Part shown: piece after piece, positions 37,475 to 47,515 of the stretch | How the letters are laid out: each line of letters starts with the position of its first letter | How positions within the stretch are numbered: position 1 is the first letter of the stretch | NCBI GenBank assembly: GCA_041391425.1 | Contig: JAWKNZ010000011.1 | Span: 1-64,000, forward strand | DNA: 64,000 nt | Source of the DNA: JAWKNZ01 sp041391425 | GTDB lineage: Bacteria > Bdellovibrionota_B > Oligoflexia > Oligoflexales > JAWKNZ01 | Reading direction: 5' to 3' | The notes under the pieces: generated by a model | The model's input: only the letters and a program-made list of their open reading frames with translations | The model's database searches: none | Told to the model about the DNA's origin: nothing | Program-made: the position numbers and the translations under genes

Positions 37475-38382
37475 TCAATTTACCGCATTTTTTAGGCGTT
37501 CGATCCTTGTGGACAAATCTGGATGGGTACTGAATAGCGAAGACATCTTTTTACCAGATATTTTAAGGCTCGCAACTTGGTCTGTGCGTGGGTCGTTAAT
37601 CATACTGGGGCTCGCTGATACTAGCTGTAGCCGTTGTAAAGCAGCTATCATTTTTCTCTTCCAGCTAGGCTTGCGCTTCCACTATCAGCTCTAAATTCCC
37701 TTTGTCTAGAAAACCAATTTACAATTATACTTGCTAGTATTCCAAAAACTATTTGAAGTACTATTTCTACAGCAAATGCTACGAAGTATGAAGGTTGTTC
37801 GTCTTCGTCTCCACGCATAAATTGAGCAACTGCCCATGAGAACACTTTTGCCAGAAAAATTACAAATGCATTCATGATCCCTTGGATAAGGGTCATAGTT
37901 ACCATATCACCATTGGCGATATGAGATACTTCGTGTGCGGCCACGCCTTCTAACTCTTCTTGGCTCATTTGTGCAATAATACCCGTAGAAAACGCTACTA
38001 ATGAATTATTTTTGCTAGGGCCGGTTGCAAAGGCATTGATTTCTGGACTGTCGTATATCCCGACTTCTGGCATTTTGCTTAACCCTGCTTTGCTTGCAAG
38101 CCTTTCCACCATATTTACTAGCATACGTGCTTGTGGGTCGAGATGGTTTCTGTCGATAATCTTGATTTTTAATGTCCATTTGGTAATTTTTTTCGATAGT
38201 AAAAGGCTTATAAAGGCACCAGCCATACCCCAGACAAAACTTATTACAAGGAGTGCTTGATAATTTATACCTTGAGCTGTCAGGTATCCGCGAACCCCAA
38301 GTAAATTAAGCACAATCGAGGCTGCAACAATAATTGCGATATTTGTGGCAAAGAAGAGCGAAAAGCGTTTAAAGGTATTCAT
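37475..38382 (-). CDS. htpX: membrane zinc protease HtpX, one frameshift
   Basis: About 302 residues when the two frames are joined. Residues 1-244 (37648-38382) are uninterrupted: two N-terminal TM helices, the zinc motif VAAHEVSHIANGD (about residue 145), a TM pair and the glutamate ligand in REFRADSGSA. The frame then breaks at GREK. Adding one A to the A5 run near 37651 restores the C-terminus (MIAALQRLQLV ... LFSTHPDLSTRIERLKNAVN) with stop at 37475-37477. It degrades misfolded membrane proteins. Confidence 0.93.
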
Positions 38383-38543
38383 TTATAATCCTTATTAAAA
38401 GTTTTTGTATTCGACATATTACTATAATAGTTCTAGGTTACATACTGAAAAGTGCGATCGACAAAGCACAGATGCAAGTTAAATCCAATTTTTAAAATGT
38501 CAATATTGCAAAATTTGATACAATCATTTTGCAAAAGTAATTA

Positions 38544-38660
38544 TTAAAAGGAGTAAAACCTATCAGACAAGGTTTAGCAAGAAAACATAAGGGAATAGTA
38601 CGTTTGGTACAGTGGCAAATGTTTTAGGCTTAACGCAGTATTAGGTTTTTTTCCTTTTAA
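38544..38660. repeat. R4 element, full-length reference copy (117 bp)
   Basis: Begins TTAAAAGGAGTAAAACCTA and ends with the inverse of TTAAAAGGAAAAAAACCTA, TTAA at each edge. The interior includes GACAAGG near the left and CTTAACGCAGTA near the right end. Other copies in this window are internally deleted, interrupted or degraded. Confidence 0.82.
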
Positions 38661-38874
38661 CATGCTGTCGAGCTACGATTATTATATTTTGATGATTAAA
38701 AAATGATGAGAAAATACCGCATAGCACTACTTTTAGGTAATTATTGATTAAATTTTTGATTGGTTATCGTGACGTTTTTAAGGATATAGCGAGGTGACAT
38801 GGATCGACAGTGTACCAGCGCTTTTCAACCATAATTACTTCACAATTGTTTAGTTTGACAATCTTTTGCTGTTA

Positions 38875-38933
38875 CTAGGGCGTGTTGACGTTTCATTTTC
38901 GTAGCGAGAGACAAATACTTGAAAGTCGCAGCT
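38875..38933. repeat. R2 element, left half only
   Basis: Starts with the normal R2 terminus (CTAGGGCGTGTTGACGTTTC) and runs to GAAAGTCGCAGCT, then breaks off into unrelated, apparently coding sequence. The core and right terminus are missing, so this copy could not be mobilised. Confidence 0.88.
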
Positions 38934-39158
38934 CTATTTTTTATCTCAATATCATATTCGTTTTTATCCTTAGTGACTGCTCTGACTTGATGGTCCGTAT
39001 ATTGGTTTTTTCCATTGGATGTTAGTTCCCCATTAAAAGTAGAAAAGATAGGGCCATTTTGCATATATCTATCTAAAGAATCATTGAATTCTTTCGATTT
39101 ATTAGATGTATTATCTTTTTTATTAGAAAGTTGTTTTGTAGCAAGGCTTTGAATCGAT
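38934..39158 (-). pseudogene. gene remnant cut by a half R2 element
   Basis: Reading on the minus strand gives about 75 residues of normal-looking hydrophilic protein (LATKQLSNKKDNTSNKSKEF ... DRYMQNGPIFSTFNGELTSN ... KDKNEYDIEIKN) which runs directly into the R2 fragment. No start or stop belongs to it, and no family is recognised. Likely the surviving middle of a gene broken when R2 rearranged. Confidence 0.4.
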
Positions 39159-39206
39159 CAGATAAAAAATACGCTGAATAGTTACGAGAAATATTTAATC
39201 GGAAAT

Positions 39207-39290
39207 GCTAGGCCTAAAAAACATGGGGAGGTAATATGTTTGGTATAGTGGCAAATGTTTTTTAGGCATAACGTAATAGGATATGCAGTA
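39207..39290. repeat. degraded R4-like fragment
   Basis: Contains the R4 interior (GTTTGGTATAGTGGCAAATG, then TTTTAGGCATAACGTAATAG) without recognisable TTAA termini. Edges are approximate. Confidence 0.55.
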
Positions 39291-39302
39291 CTTTAGATTA
39301 TA

Positions 39303-39806
39303 TTAGGGTTTAGCTCTAATCGTATTTAACTCAGTAACAGGGAACTCAATAGATGTTTTGTTTCCAATTACATCATGGATATACCATATGCCTTTTCTTT
39401 TAACCACAGCGACAGTATTTTCGGTTGTGACAATTGGAGCGTCTTCATTTTTTTCAGAGGGATCTTTGCTGCCTTCTGAGTAGGCTAGTTGATATTTTAT
39501 TTCAACCTCTCTTGGCGTTCTGTCTCGCCTCTCCATCAAAACATATTTTTTCAAATTATATTTTTTTTCAATATATGCTTGGCGTATTGCCTCGTCATTG
39601 GCACTGGCTATAACAGTGGCTAGATCTCCGGTAGTATATTCTAGTAGTAGCTCCTTTTCGTTTACTGAGCTCATATTGAGGGCAATATCTAAATATGCTT
39701 CGACCACTTCTTCAGCAGACATTTCTTCCCTAGACTTATCGCACATTTGCGCGCAGCCAGTGGTTAGTAGAAAGGCAAATAGAACATTGCAACGAAACTT
39801 GAACAT
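39303..39806 (-). CDS. lipoprotein of unknown function
   Basis: 167 residues; lipobox LLTTGCAQM with Cys at about residue 18. The mature part looks like a small alpha/beta fold of NTF2/DUF4878 type (SAEEVVEAYLDIALNMSSVN at the start, AVVKRKGIWYIHDVIG near the end), but I cannot assign it firmly. Ribosome site AAAAGAGGAG upstream. Immediately downstream of the PLD-like gene, same strand, 22 bp apart. Confidence 0.65.
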   Translation of the reverse strand: MFKFRCNVLFAFLLTTGCAQMCDKSREEMSAEEVVEAYLDIALNMSSVNEKELLLEYTTGDLATVIASANDEAIRQAYIEKKYNLKKYVLMERRDRTPREVEIKYQLAYSEGSKDPSEKNEDAPIVTTENTVAVVKRKGIWYIHDVIGNKTSIEFPVTELNTIRAKP

Positions 39807-39828
39807 ATGGTTCTCCTCTTTTTATTTC

Positions 39829-40644
39829 TTAATTATTGAGTGTATCATCATTTTCGATAGTTGTTTCTTTTTCTTGTTTGTCGAATTGTTTTTCTAGCTT
39901 TAATTGCCAGAGTGTTTTCGCGGGTAATTTAACAGGCACTGTCTCGGGCCGTTTAGGTGATGGACCGCTATAGTAATATGTTTGATTGGTATCCTCTCGT
40001 TTTTTTATTGTTTGGGTCGGTTTGTTTTTTTCCGCTTTTGCGCGATGGAATCGAATCTGCTGGCTCTTTTTTCGTTTGGCTAATCGCACCGGCTTTGTAG
40101 GAGAAGGTTTTGTTAGGTTTGTGGCATTTGCAAAAGCGCCCATGTATGCACTTGAACGGCTGCTATTACCATAGGTTATAGTAAAGCCCTTTTTTTTGAC
40201 CATAAAATCTAGTTCACTATTAATTGAAATAAATTTTTCATCTACGAGAAGAGCGGACTGTCCATATTGAGGAAAGTTTGCAGGCATCAAAAAAACGGGA
40301 ATAGATTGGGTTTTTAAAAACCTTAGCCTCGACATGTAATTTGCTGCTTTTTTTCTTCCTAGTAAAACATGGACATCGAGTTTGCGGTATTTAGCAATAT
40401 AAAGTGCCGATACCAAGTCTCCATCTGAAAGAAAATTACTACTAAGCCATACCCTGGTAGTTGCTTCTGAGATCATATTAATAAGTTCAGTCCGCAACTC
40501 ATCAAAGTGTCGTACTACCTTACTGGCTATTGGTTCAGCTTGAGCTGTTGGTATAAAATTGGTTTGAATTACGTATAAAGTTACAAGTAGATGGAAAATA
40601 CGAAGTTTCACTTCTCCTCTACACGCATGCAGAGCATAATCCAT
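39829..40644 (-). CDS. secreted PLD-like protein lacking the HKD motif
   Basis: 271 residues. Signal peptide at residues 13-37, then one phospholipase D-like fold at about 45-160 (ELINMISEATTRVWLSSNFL, KLDVHVLLGRKKAANYMSRL, FLMPANFPQYGQSALLVDEK). The place where active PLD enzymes carry HxKxxxxD reads GQSALLVDEKFISINSE, so the catalytic His is absent and it is probably not a phosphodiesterase. The tail (residues 180-271) is basic and low-complexity. Upstream of the lipoprotein gene in a likely two-gene operon. Confidence 0.6.
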   Translation of the reverse strand: MDYALHACRGEVKLRIFHLLVTLYVIQTNFIPTAQAEPIASKVVRHFDELRTELINMISEATTRVWLSSNFLSDGDLVSALYIAKYRKLDVHVLLGRKKAANYMSRLRFLKTQSIPVFLMPANFPQYGQSALLVDEKFISINSELDFMVKKKGFTITYGNSSRSSAYMGAFANATNLTKPSPTKPVRLAKRKKSQQIRFHRAKAEKNKPTQTIKKREDTNQTYYYSGPSPKRPETVPVKLPAKTLWQLKLEKQFDKQEKETTIENDDTLNN

Positions 40645-40723
40645 TAGAAGCCATATAGCGATTTTTTTTAAAAAAATGAATTCTTCATAATTAAGTGTTT
40701 CAACCTAAATCCCCATGAAGAGG

Positions 40724-42075
40724 TTACACTTTCCTAACAATAAATGCCCCAAAACCATCAGCTTCATTTTGATTGCCAGAAAATAATAATAATATGTTTT
40801 CTCTAGTGACATAACGTTTGTAAAAGTCGGGTAGAAGGGCGACAGGAGATACGATTTCAACAGAATCACCAAACTTCTTTTGTATCCATTTTTGTTGCTC
40901 TATGGTTTCTTCCAGCTCAAATGAACAAACTGAATATATTAGCATGCCTTTTTGGGGGAGTATGTCCAGAGCCTTTTCAATGAATTTTTTCTGCTGAATT
41001 GCCATGTCTTTTATTATGGCTTCTGTTTTTAGCCATTTGCCCTCAGGGTGCCGGCGTAAGACGCCTAACCCAGAACAGGGGGCATCTAGTAAAATTTTAT
41101 TAGGGGGTATTGCTGGCTTATATTTTAAAAAGTCGTCAGCTACAAATTCCACTGCCTCATGGCCTAAACGTGCCATAGTGTGTTTGGCTTTATCCATTTG
41201 ATCTTTGTTTTTTTCAACACCAATTAAAGTTATTTTCTCTTGCCCAAGTTCGTATATATGGCTTAATTTCCCGCCTGGTCCACAACACGCGTCTATTATT
41301 GTCTCACCTTCTTGTGGATTCACTAAATGTGCAATTAATTGCGAAGCTTCATCTTGAATTGTGAAATAGCCTTGCCCGAAAAGTGAATTTTCCATAGTTG
41401 ATGGTGTGAGTTTTTAATAAAACACCCTTCCTTTAATGGGAGCCTTGATCAGATCAATTTTCTCTTTAGAATTCTGGCTTGAAAAAATATGAGCCTGATT
41501 ATTTGGGGTTTTTGAGAATTGAGTCTAATGCTACGAGGAAGTGGTTATTTGCTATAAGCATCTTTTCTGTTGAAGCGAATTTAAACCTTTCATGCCATAT
41601 CTAGAAACAATCCATTCAGGTGTGAACTGTAATGCTAAGTAACGACGGGCTTCTTCTCTTTATCCACGGTATAATACTCAGTTCTTCTCGCTACTTGCCT
41701 TAATATTCCATTGGTAAAAGATGCGGCTCTTGGAGTGATCAATGTTTTGATAAATTGACACTTTCGTTCACCGCGCCCTGTCGTGAACTTTGCTCATGTA
41801 AAATATTTATTAAGTGTTCCAACAACTAGAGCGGTTTAAATTTGGAGGATTCTAATAAATCTCGTTTCGAGGTGTGCTGTAAAATCCAAAATTTTTTTAT
41901 ACCTTTTTCAGCGCAAACTTCCAAATAATGCTTCTTTTGCAAATGCCTTATCAATTTTTTTAATATGAGGGTATTCACGTATAAAGCATCCAGAACTTTT
42001 TCTGGGCGCTTTTTTCAAAGATAATTTTAACAAAAGCTTTGCGGCAAGCTCGTCCTGGTGAGACTCTACCGCTCA
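40724..42075 (-). pseudogene. rsmB: 16S rRNA (cytosine-967-C5) methyltransferase RsmB, 5' half frameshifted
   Basis: The 3' part (40724-41395) is an intact SAM-dependent domain with IDACCGPGGKLSHIYELG, DAPCSGLGVLRRHPEGKW and the catalytic cysteine in IYSVCSFELEE. The NusB-like N-terminal half is readable only across several frames upstream: ACRKAFVKIIFEKSAQK, then VLDALYVNTL, IDKAFAKEALFGSLR, PRAASFTNGILRQVARRTEY and FTPEWIVSRYG. At least five shifts between 41400 and 42000 are required. RsmB methylates C967 of 16S rRNA and is dispensable in many bacteria, so real decay is plausible. The 5' edge is approximate. Confidence 0.8.
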
Positions 42076-42515
42076 AAGCAAGCTCCTGTCTTTATGGCTT
42101 AGTTTGCTATTTTTCTTTTGGCAAGAAATATATCATTTCCTAGCATTTTTTAACTTCCATCTACCGTTTGGATAGGTTTTGGCCGATAGGCAATTCATTG
42201 ATTAGCCGTTCCCTCTAGTGGCCGCCTGACTTATATGACCAACTGTATCGATGGGAAACTATCCTCTCATAGCCATAGAGAATGATCTGACGCTTTGACG
42301 CACCTTGGTATCGCAAATCAGACAGCTTTCTCATAATGTAATTTTCGCGCATATTATTGGCCATGAATATATCCCAGCCATGAAATTTTCCAAGAAGCTG
42401 CCAAACGCATATGCATAATGGTTTGCATCAGAAATCACCTTCAAAACTACAATAAGACATAAATTTCGTTATTTTTCCCTTTGCGTCTTAGCGCCTTCTG
42501 CCAGATGATGATTTA
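42076..42515. other. interval with no recognisable gene
   Basis: 440 bp upstream of rsmB. Neither strand shows a long frame; minus-strand pieces such as MRENYIMRKLSDLRYQG are short and unplaced. It may be further decayed coding sequence. Confidence 0.4.
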
Positions 42516-42809
42516 ACCCGTATCCGAGCTTTCTAGCCGGTTGCGTCGTTGTTTCGTCGTCAGGAAATCCCTCATGTACCAATATGCACTGCGGTTTCCT
42601 CCTCCTCGCGCCTAGCACCCGGCCGAATAAATCCGGTGAAGACACATCCCGTATCCGATTTTCTTTACGGAATGTGGCGTTGCTCGTCGCTTGCAAAATC
42701 CTCTGCGTACCAATATGTACACTGCGGTTTCCCTCCTCGCGCCTAGCACCTGGCCGAATTTCGAATCCGGTGAAAATGCTACAGTTTTTCAAAAATTTAG
42801 ATCCCGGAT
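42516..42809 (-). repeat. R1 dispersed repeat, compound copy 5
   Basis: Two diverged R1 units in direct tandem, minus orientation (about 42516-42647 and 42648-42809). The first unit lacks its inner end; the second ends AGATCCCGGAT. More diverged than single copies. Confidence 0.88.
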
Positions 42810-42972
42810 TTAAAAATTGAAAGTATAGGTTCAAATTTCTGGGTGTGTTGTCATAATCTTTGGAATGGTTGTTTGGTCAGTGGAGAAAGTTATTAGAAGA
42901 GGATCTATCGCTTGATAATTGATTTTCGGATCCCTTGTTTAAGCTTCTTAACTGTAAGCTTTTTCTCAAAAC

Positions 42973-43188
42973 TCAAAAACCGAAAAGTATCGCAAAACTT
43001 GCTCCAAGGAGAAAAAATGCGAAGTATATCTTATAAGCTTGTTGATTAATTTCGTTTGCCAATATTGGGCTAAGGTTAACCGAAATAGGGTGTTGATTAT
43101 GTAACCCAAAGTAGGCACAAACCACCACAAATAGCATTAGAACCCAAAATTTGCCAAGCTTAAAGATATACGGCATTTTAATACTCAT
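42973..43188 (-). CDS. lapA: LapA-like (DUF1049) small membrane protein
   Basis: 71 residues with two TM helices (FWVLMLFVVVCAYFGLHN and IYFAFFLLGASFAILFGF) and the DUF1049 connecting segment NQHPISVNLSPIL. GGAG precedes the ATG. It follows rpsA by 19 bp, as lapA follows rpsA-ihfB in E. coli, where it helps assemble lipopolysaccharide. No lapB or ihfB follows here. Confidence 0.72.
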   Translation of the reverse strand: MSIKMPYIFKLGKFWVLMLFVVVCAYFGLHNQHPISVNLSPILANEINQQAYKIYFAFFLLGASFAILFGF

Positions 43189-43207
43189 TTACTCCTAAGC
43201 AATCTGT

Positions 43208-45007
43208 TTATTCTGCTGGTGTCGTGTTAGCCGCAGCTGCAGCGTCAGCATCTTTTTTATTATCTTCTGCCTTGGAAAAAGCTTCAGCAAAAAGGGTCTT
43301 TGGCTCGCTAACAGTAGCAATATATTCTTTTAGATTCTCTCCTTCTAATCCTTGAATAAACGCCTTCCTAGATAATGAAAATCTACGCTCGTCCATATCG
43401 TTTGCTAAAACTATGAATTCAATTTCATCGCCTTCTTTTACGACATCGGATGGTTTTTCTACTGGGTTAACATCGAGCTCACTAACATGAATCATGCCTT
43501 CGATTCCATCTGCCATAGTTACAAAGGCCCCAAAATCGGCAACTTTAGAAACGGTTCCTTTGCCTTTAGATCCAATTGGGAAATCTTTAGAAACTTGGAG
43601 GTATGGGTCCTCAGTCAACTGTTTGATGCCGAGAGAAAATTTTTCTCCTTCAGTATCAATTTGAAGAATCTTTGCTTCGACTTCATCCCCTTTGGCAAAT
43701 TTTTCGTTAGGATGATTGATTCTTTCCGTCCAACTAATGTCCGAGATATGTATCAGGCCATCAATGCCTTCCTCTATTCCGACAAATACACCGAAGTCAG
43801 TGATGTTACGAATTTTGCCTCTGATAACATCGCCGATATGATATTTTTCTTGAACTACTTCCCAAGGGTTTGGCTCTAATTGTTTCATACCTAAGCTGAT
43901 GCGTCTTGTTTCTTGATCAATCGCCAAAACGATGACATCGACCTCATCACCAATAGAAACAATTTTAGATGGGTGGCGCACACGCTTGGACCAAGACATT
44001 TCACTGATATGGATCAGGCCTTCAATTCCATCTTCTAGCTCAACAAAGGCACCATAATCGGTAAGGCTAACAACGATTCCTTTCGTCTTAGTGTTGACCT
44101 GGTATTTTTCAGAAGCTTTAATCCAAGGATCATCTTGTAGTTGTTTATAGCCTAATGATACACGTTGTTTTTGCTCATCGTAGCTAAGGACTTTGACTTC
44201 AACTTCTTGGCCGACTTCAAATAATTGGCTTGGATGGTTGATGCGTCCCCAAGACATATCGGTAATATGTAAAAGACCGTCAATTCCTCCAAGGTCGACG
44301 AATGCACCGTAGTCGGTGATGTTTTTAATGATACCTTTAAGAACAGCATTTTCTTCAAGATTATCCAAAGTTTCAGTTCTGAGTTTTTCGCGGTCTTGCT
44401 CAAGAAGAACACGGCGGCTTAATACGATATTGCCTCTTTTCTTATTAAATTTGATGATTTTAAACTGAAACTTATTATTGATTAATTTGTCTAAATTTCT
44501 CACTGGACGTAGGTCAACCTGTGATCCGGGGAGGAATGATTTGACTCCGATATCGACAGCAAGGCCACCTTTGACGCGAGCCATGATGGTGCCTTCAACG
44601 ATTTCGTTATTTTCATAAGCTGCAGATATTCTATCCCATGCTTTTAGCATTTCTGCGCGTTCAAAGCTAAGGATCATGTCCCCATCGTTATCTTCAAAAC
44701 AATCCAGATAAACTTCTATTTCATCTCCAAGTTGAAATTGAATAACGCTATTTGTTTGTGTAAATTCTTGAACAGGTATCTCACCCTCGGTTTTGTGCCC
44801 AATATCAACTGCTACGATGTCATCAGTGATCCGAACGACTTTTCCTTTTACAATTGTGCCTTCTTTTATGCCTGCCCCTTCTGGATTTTCAGATAAGAGA
44901 TGGGCGAAATCTGATTTTTCTTTGTCTAACTCATGCTCAAAGGCTGTGTCTTCTTCTTCCCAGTTTACTGGGCCAATACCATAGACGTTGGATTCTGATA
45001 AGTTCAT
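43208..45007 (-). CDS. rpsA: 30S ribosomal protein S1
   Basis: 599 residues with six S1 OB-fold repeats, each bearing the F-V-x-x-x-x-G-x-x-G-L-x-H-x-S pattern. The best are repeats 3-6 (GAFVDLGGIDGLLHITDMSW, GAFVELEDGIEGLIHISEMS, GVFVGIEEGIDGLIHISDIS, GAFVTMADGIEGMIHVSELD). Binds mRNA on the small subunit. The C-terminal tail is Ala/Asp rich. Uninterrupted. Confidence 0.97.
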   Translation of the reverse strand: MNLSESNVYGIGPVNWEEEDTAFEHELDKEKSDFAHLLSENPEGAGIKEGTIVKGKVVRITDDIVAVDIGHKTEGEIPVQEFTQTNSVIQFQLGDEIEVYLDCFEDNDGDMILSFERAEMLKAWDRISAAYENNEIVEGTIMARVKGGLAVDIGVKSFLPGSQVDLRPVRNLDKLINNKFQFKIIKFNKKRGNIVLSRRVLLEQDREKLRTETLDNLEENAVLKGIIKNITDYGAFVDLGGIDGLLHITDMSWGRINHPSQLFEVGQEVEVKVLSYDEQKQRVSLGYKQLQDDPWIKASEKYQVNTKTKGIVVSLTDYGAFVELEDGIEGLIHISEMSWSKRVRHPSKIVSIGDEVDVIVLAIDQETRRISLGMKQLEPNPWEVVQEKYHIGDVIRGKIRNITDFGVFVGIEEGIDGLIHISDISWTERINHPNEKFAKGDEVEAKILQIDTEGEKFSLGIKQLTEDPYLQVSKDFPIGSKGKGTVSKVADFGAFVTMADGIEGMIHVSELDVNPVEKPSDVVKEGDEIEFIVLANDMDERRFSLSRKAFIQGLEGENLKEYIATVSEPKTLFAEAFSKAEDNKKDADAAAAANTTPAE

Positions 45008-45540
45008 AGTTTGGAAGTTCTCCGAATGTGGGCTGCGAAAAAAGTTAATAATTCAATAAAAACCGAGGTTTCTCGTTAACATAATAAATATCAAAAGTCA
45101 ATGTAGCTTTTGAAAAACAGGCAGTTTACCAGCTTGAGGGCAAAATATAAGCGGAAGTTATGTGAAATTAGCATATCTCGTAAAAGTTAAATACCATCTT
45201 CCTTAGGCTTATGCCTACCTTTTGGTTGTTATAGGAAAAAATGCAGTATCAGGCAAGCCTAGTTCATAACTCTTATCCACACTATAATAAAGCTAATAGA
45301 TTCGGGCAGGTGAAAGAAAATAGACTGATTGGTTTGTGGCGTTTTTGCTACGTTAGTTAGATAGTATTCTAATTATAAAGATACCGTTTGATTGGTTGTC
45401 TTAGCTTTTTCATAGCCCATTCTTTTCGATGTCTTTCGTGTTTGCTGTCATGTTGTTCAGAAAATACTCAGATGAGATTGCGGAAAAGTAATGCTTTATT
45501 ATTACAGATAAAACTTTTAAAAAGCATGATTGTGAGGATG

Positions 45541-46446
45541 ATGGTTTTTTCTAACAATTATACAAATAAAATTTTAAAGGTTTTGCTGCCGCTATTATTC
45601 GGCCAGTCCATTAGTATAAGTATCGCAGCGGAATCTTTGGTTCAGTGCCCAGTCGAATCTTCTGAATTAAGTGACGAAAAGGGTAGTAGGAGGGGGGGCG
45701 CCGAGACTCCTGTGCTTCGTGGCCATGTGTACAAGGACACACCCTTTAAGGCAGGCGAGAAGTCCAAGTATGATGTTTATTATTTAGGTATGTTGGTTGG
45801 GAAAGCTCTTCTGGGAGTAAATCCGCCAGCTTTTTATAAAGGCGCTTACCACAGTGCTTTTACTGCTGATGCACGCACTGGCGATTGGTACCGTTATATA
45901 TTTGCCGCCCATGATGTGTTGCGAGCATTTGCAAATCCAAGAGATCTCAGTGCAGTTAGTTTTTACTTGTCGCAGCAGGAAGGTGCGATGTTTGGTAAGC
46001 AAATCAAACAAGAAAAATGGTTTGAATTTGATCATCAGCAGTGCTTGGTAAAAGAAAAGATTCACGATAAGAATTCTGGAAAAGTAGAGAAAAAAGAATT
46101 CTCACTACAGCCAGGTGCAAGTGATTCGCTTGCTGCTTTATATAAATTGAGGACATATAGCTTTGATAAAGTTGGCCAACGTGCGAGGTATTTAGTTTAT
46201 TCGTCTGAAAAAACATGGTGGCTTGAGGCAAGGGTTGAAAACTTTGAAAAGGTAACAGTTCCTGCCGGTGAGTTCGAGGCTGTTAAGCTTAAATTGCAGA
46301 CTTTTATTGGTCAAGAGCTGCAGCAAAAGGGAGATGTTTTTCTTTGGTTTAGCAAAGATAGCTCACGTATTTTATTAAAAGTCAGTGGTCAAATAAAAAT
46401 TGGTAGCGTGAAAATGCTTTTAACATCTTATGCCCCAGGAAAATAG
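45541..46446 (+). CDS. DUF3108 periplasmic protein
   Basis: About 301 residues from ATG 45541, where GAGG lies five bases upstream and a signal peptide follows (ILKVLLPLLFGQSISISIAA). The frame is open back to 45388. DUF3108 features: FKAGEKSKYDVYYLGMLVGK at the start of the domain, YRYIFAAHDVLRAF, and late PAGEFEAVKLKLQTFIGQ with FLWFSKDSSRILLKVSG. Beta-rich exported proteins of this family have no firm function. Alone in its strand. Confidence 0.8.
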   Translation: MVFSNNYTNKILKVLLPLLFGQSISISIAAESLVQCPVESSELSDEKGSRRGGAETPVLRGHVYKDTPFKAGEKSKYDVYYLGMLVGKALLGVNPPAFYKGAYHSAFTADARTGDWYRYIFAAHDVLRAFANPRDLSAVSFYLSQQEGAMFGKQIKQEKWFEFDHQQCLVKEKIHDKNSGKVEKKEFSLQPGASDSLAALYKLRTYSFDKVGQRARYLVYSSEKTWWLEARVENFEKVTVPAGEFEAVKLKLQTFIGQELQQKGDVFLWFSKDSSRILLKVSGQIKIGSVKMLLTSYAPGK

Positions 46447-46504
46447 CATTTCAAATTTTAGAGTTTCAAGGTGAATGAAAAAAATAGGGATTATAATTTG
46501 CTTT

Positions 46505-47388
46505 TTACAATCCTGCTTCTTGCAGTTCCGTCACTGCTTTTTTCTGTTCTTTTGAAAGCGATTTAGGCATATCTAATTCAACCACAGCAAAGAAGTCACC
46601 ACGACTTTGACCTTGGCCGGGAGCCTTGTATCCGAGCCCTTTTAAGCGGACTTTAGTCCCCGCTGACTCCTGCAGGTATTTTGATCTTTTTTACTCCCTG
46701 TGGTGTCTCAATTGAGGCTGAACATCTAGTAGTGCATCAGATAGTTTGAGTGGCAAGGCAGCTTCAATATTATTTTCCACTCGGCGGTAACGTTCATGTG
46801 AGACGATGTTTACGATTACATAGAGGTCGCCATTAGAGCCACCATTGGGGGAGGGAGCTCCTTTACCAGCGACTCTAAGCCTACCGCCATTTTTGATGCC
46901 GGCTGGAATTCTGATTTTTAAATCTCGCCGAGTTCCATCGTTAAGCTGAAAGGATATTTGCCTTTCTCCACCATCATAAGATTCTTGAAAGCCGATATCG
47001 ACGCGGTACTCGACATCTTGCCCTTTGTGAACTCTGGTGCCACCGCTAAAACCTCCACCGCCAAAACCCCGCCGAATAAATTGGCGAAAATACTATTGCC
47101 GCCAAGATCGACTCGCGAAAAATAGAATTGAAATCTGCCCTCGAAAGATATCGTCAGTTGAATATCGTTGGCCGAAACCGAGGCTCCATAGGTGTCATAT
47201 TCTTGTTTTTTTTGCTTGTCCGATAAAACAGCATAGGCTTCGCTAATATTTTTGAACTTTTCTTCGGCTTCTTTATCTCCCTTGTTGCGGTCGGGGTGGT
47301 ATTTTAACGCCAGGCTTCTGTAGGACTTTTTGATTTCATCATCAGACGCATTGCGGTCGACACCCAGAATTTTATAATAGTCAGCCAA
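46505..47388 (-). pseudogene. CbpA/DnaJ-type co-chaperone, about three frameshifts
   Basis: The J domain is intact at residues 1-70: DYYKILGVDRNASDDEIKKS, then ALKYHPDRNKGDKEAEEKF with the essential HPD. The sequence then leaves frame near 47160. In other frames it gives a Gly-rich segment, VEYRVDIGFQESYDGGERQI, RIPAGIKNGGRLRVAGKGAP and a C-terminal domain ending LSKEQKKAVTELQEAGL at 46505. There is no CXXCXGXG zinc domain, so it is class II (CbpA-like). Shifts near 47160, 46730 and 46670; it stimulates DnaK if functional. Confidence 0.82.
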
Positions 47389-47515
47389 AGTTAATATCCT
47401 CTTAAGTTATCGATTCTATGGAAGAATATACCGTTATTCGTGTGTAATGGGCTATATTCGACATTTTAAATTTAAGCCTTGTTTGCAAGTTGTCAAGAGT
47501 AGCTAAGACATCTTA

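Larger units (their letters stand above)
38383..39302. other. gene-poor, repeat-rich interval
   Basis: 920 bp between htpX and a lipoprotein gene without an intact gene. It holds a full R4 element, a half R2 element, a coding remnant on the minus strand and a degraded R4 fragment, each listed separately. The rest is AT-rich and featureless to me. Confidence 0.6.

Noticed and set aside
37464..37694. 76-residue plus-strand ORF after the alaS terminator
   Set aside because: It is antisense to the frameshifted C-terminus of htpX.
42549..42820. Two overlapping plus-strand ORFs near 42.6 kb
   Set aside because: Both lie inside the compound R1 repeat and are its shadow translations.
47037..47246. 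Plus-strand ORF starting MPPLKPPPPKPRRINW
   Set aside because: It is the antisense of the Gly-rich segment of the CbpA-like gene.
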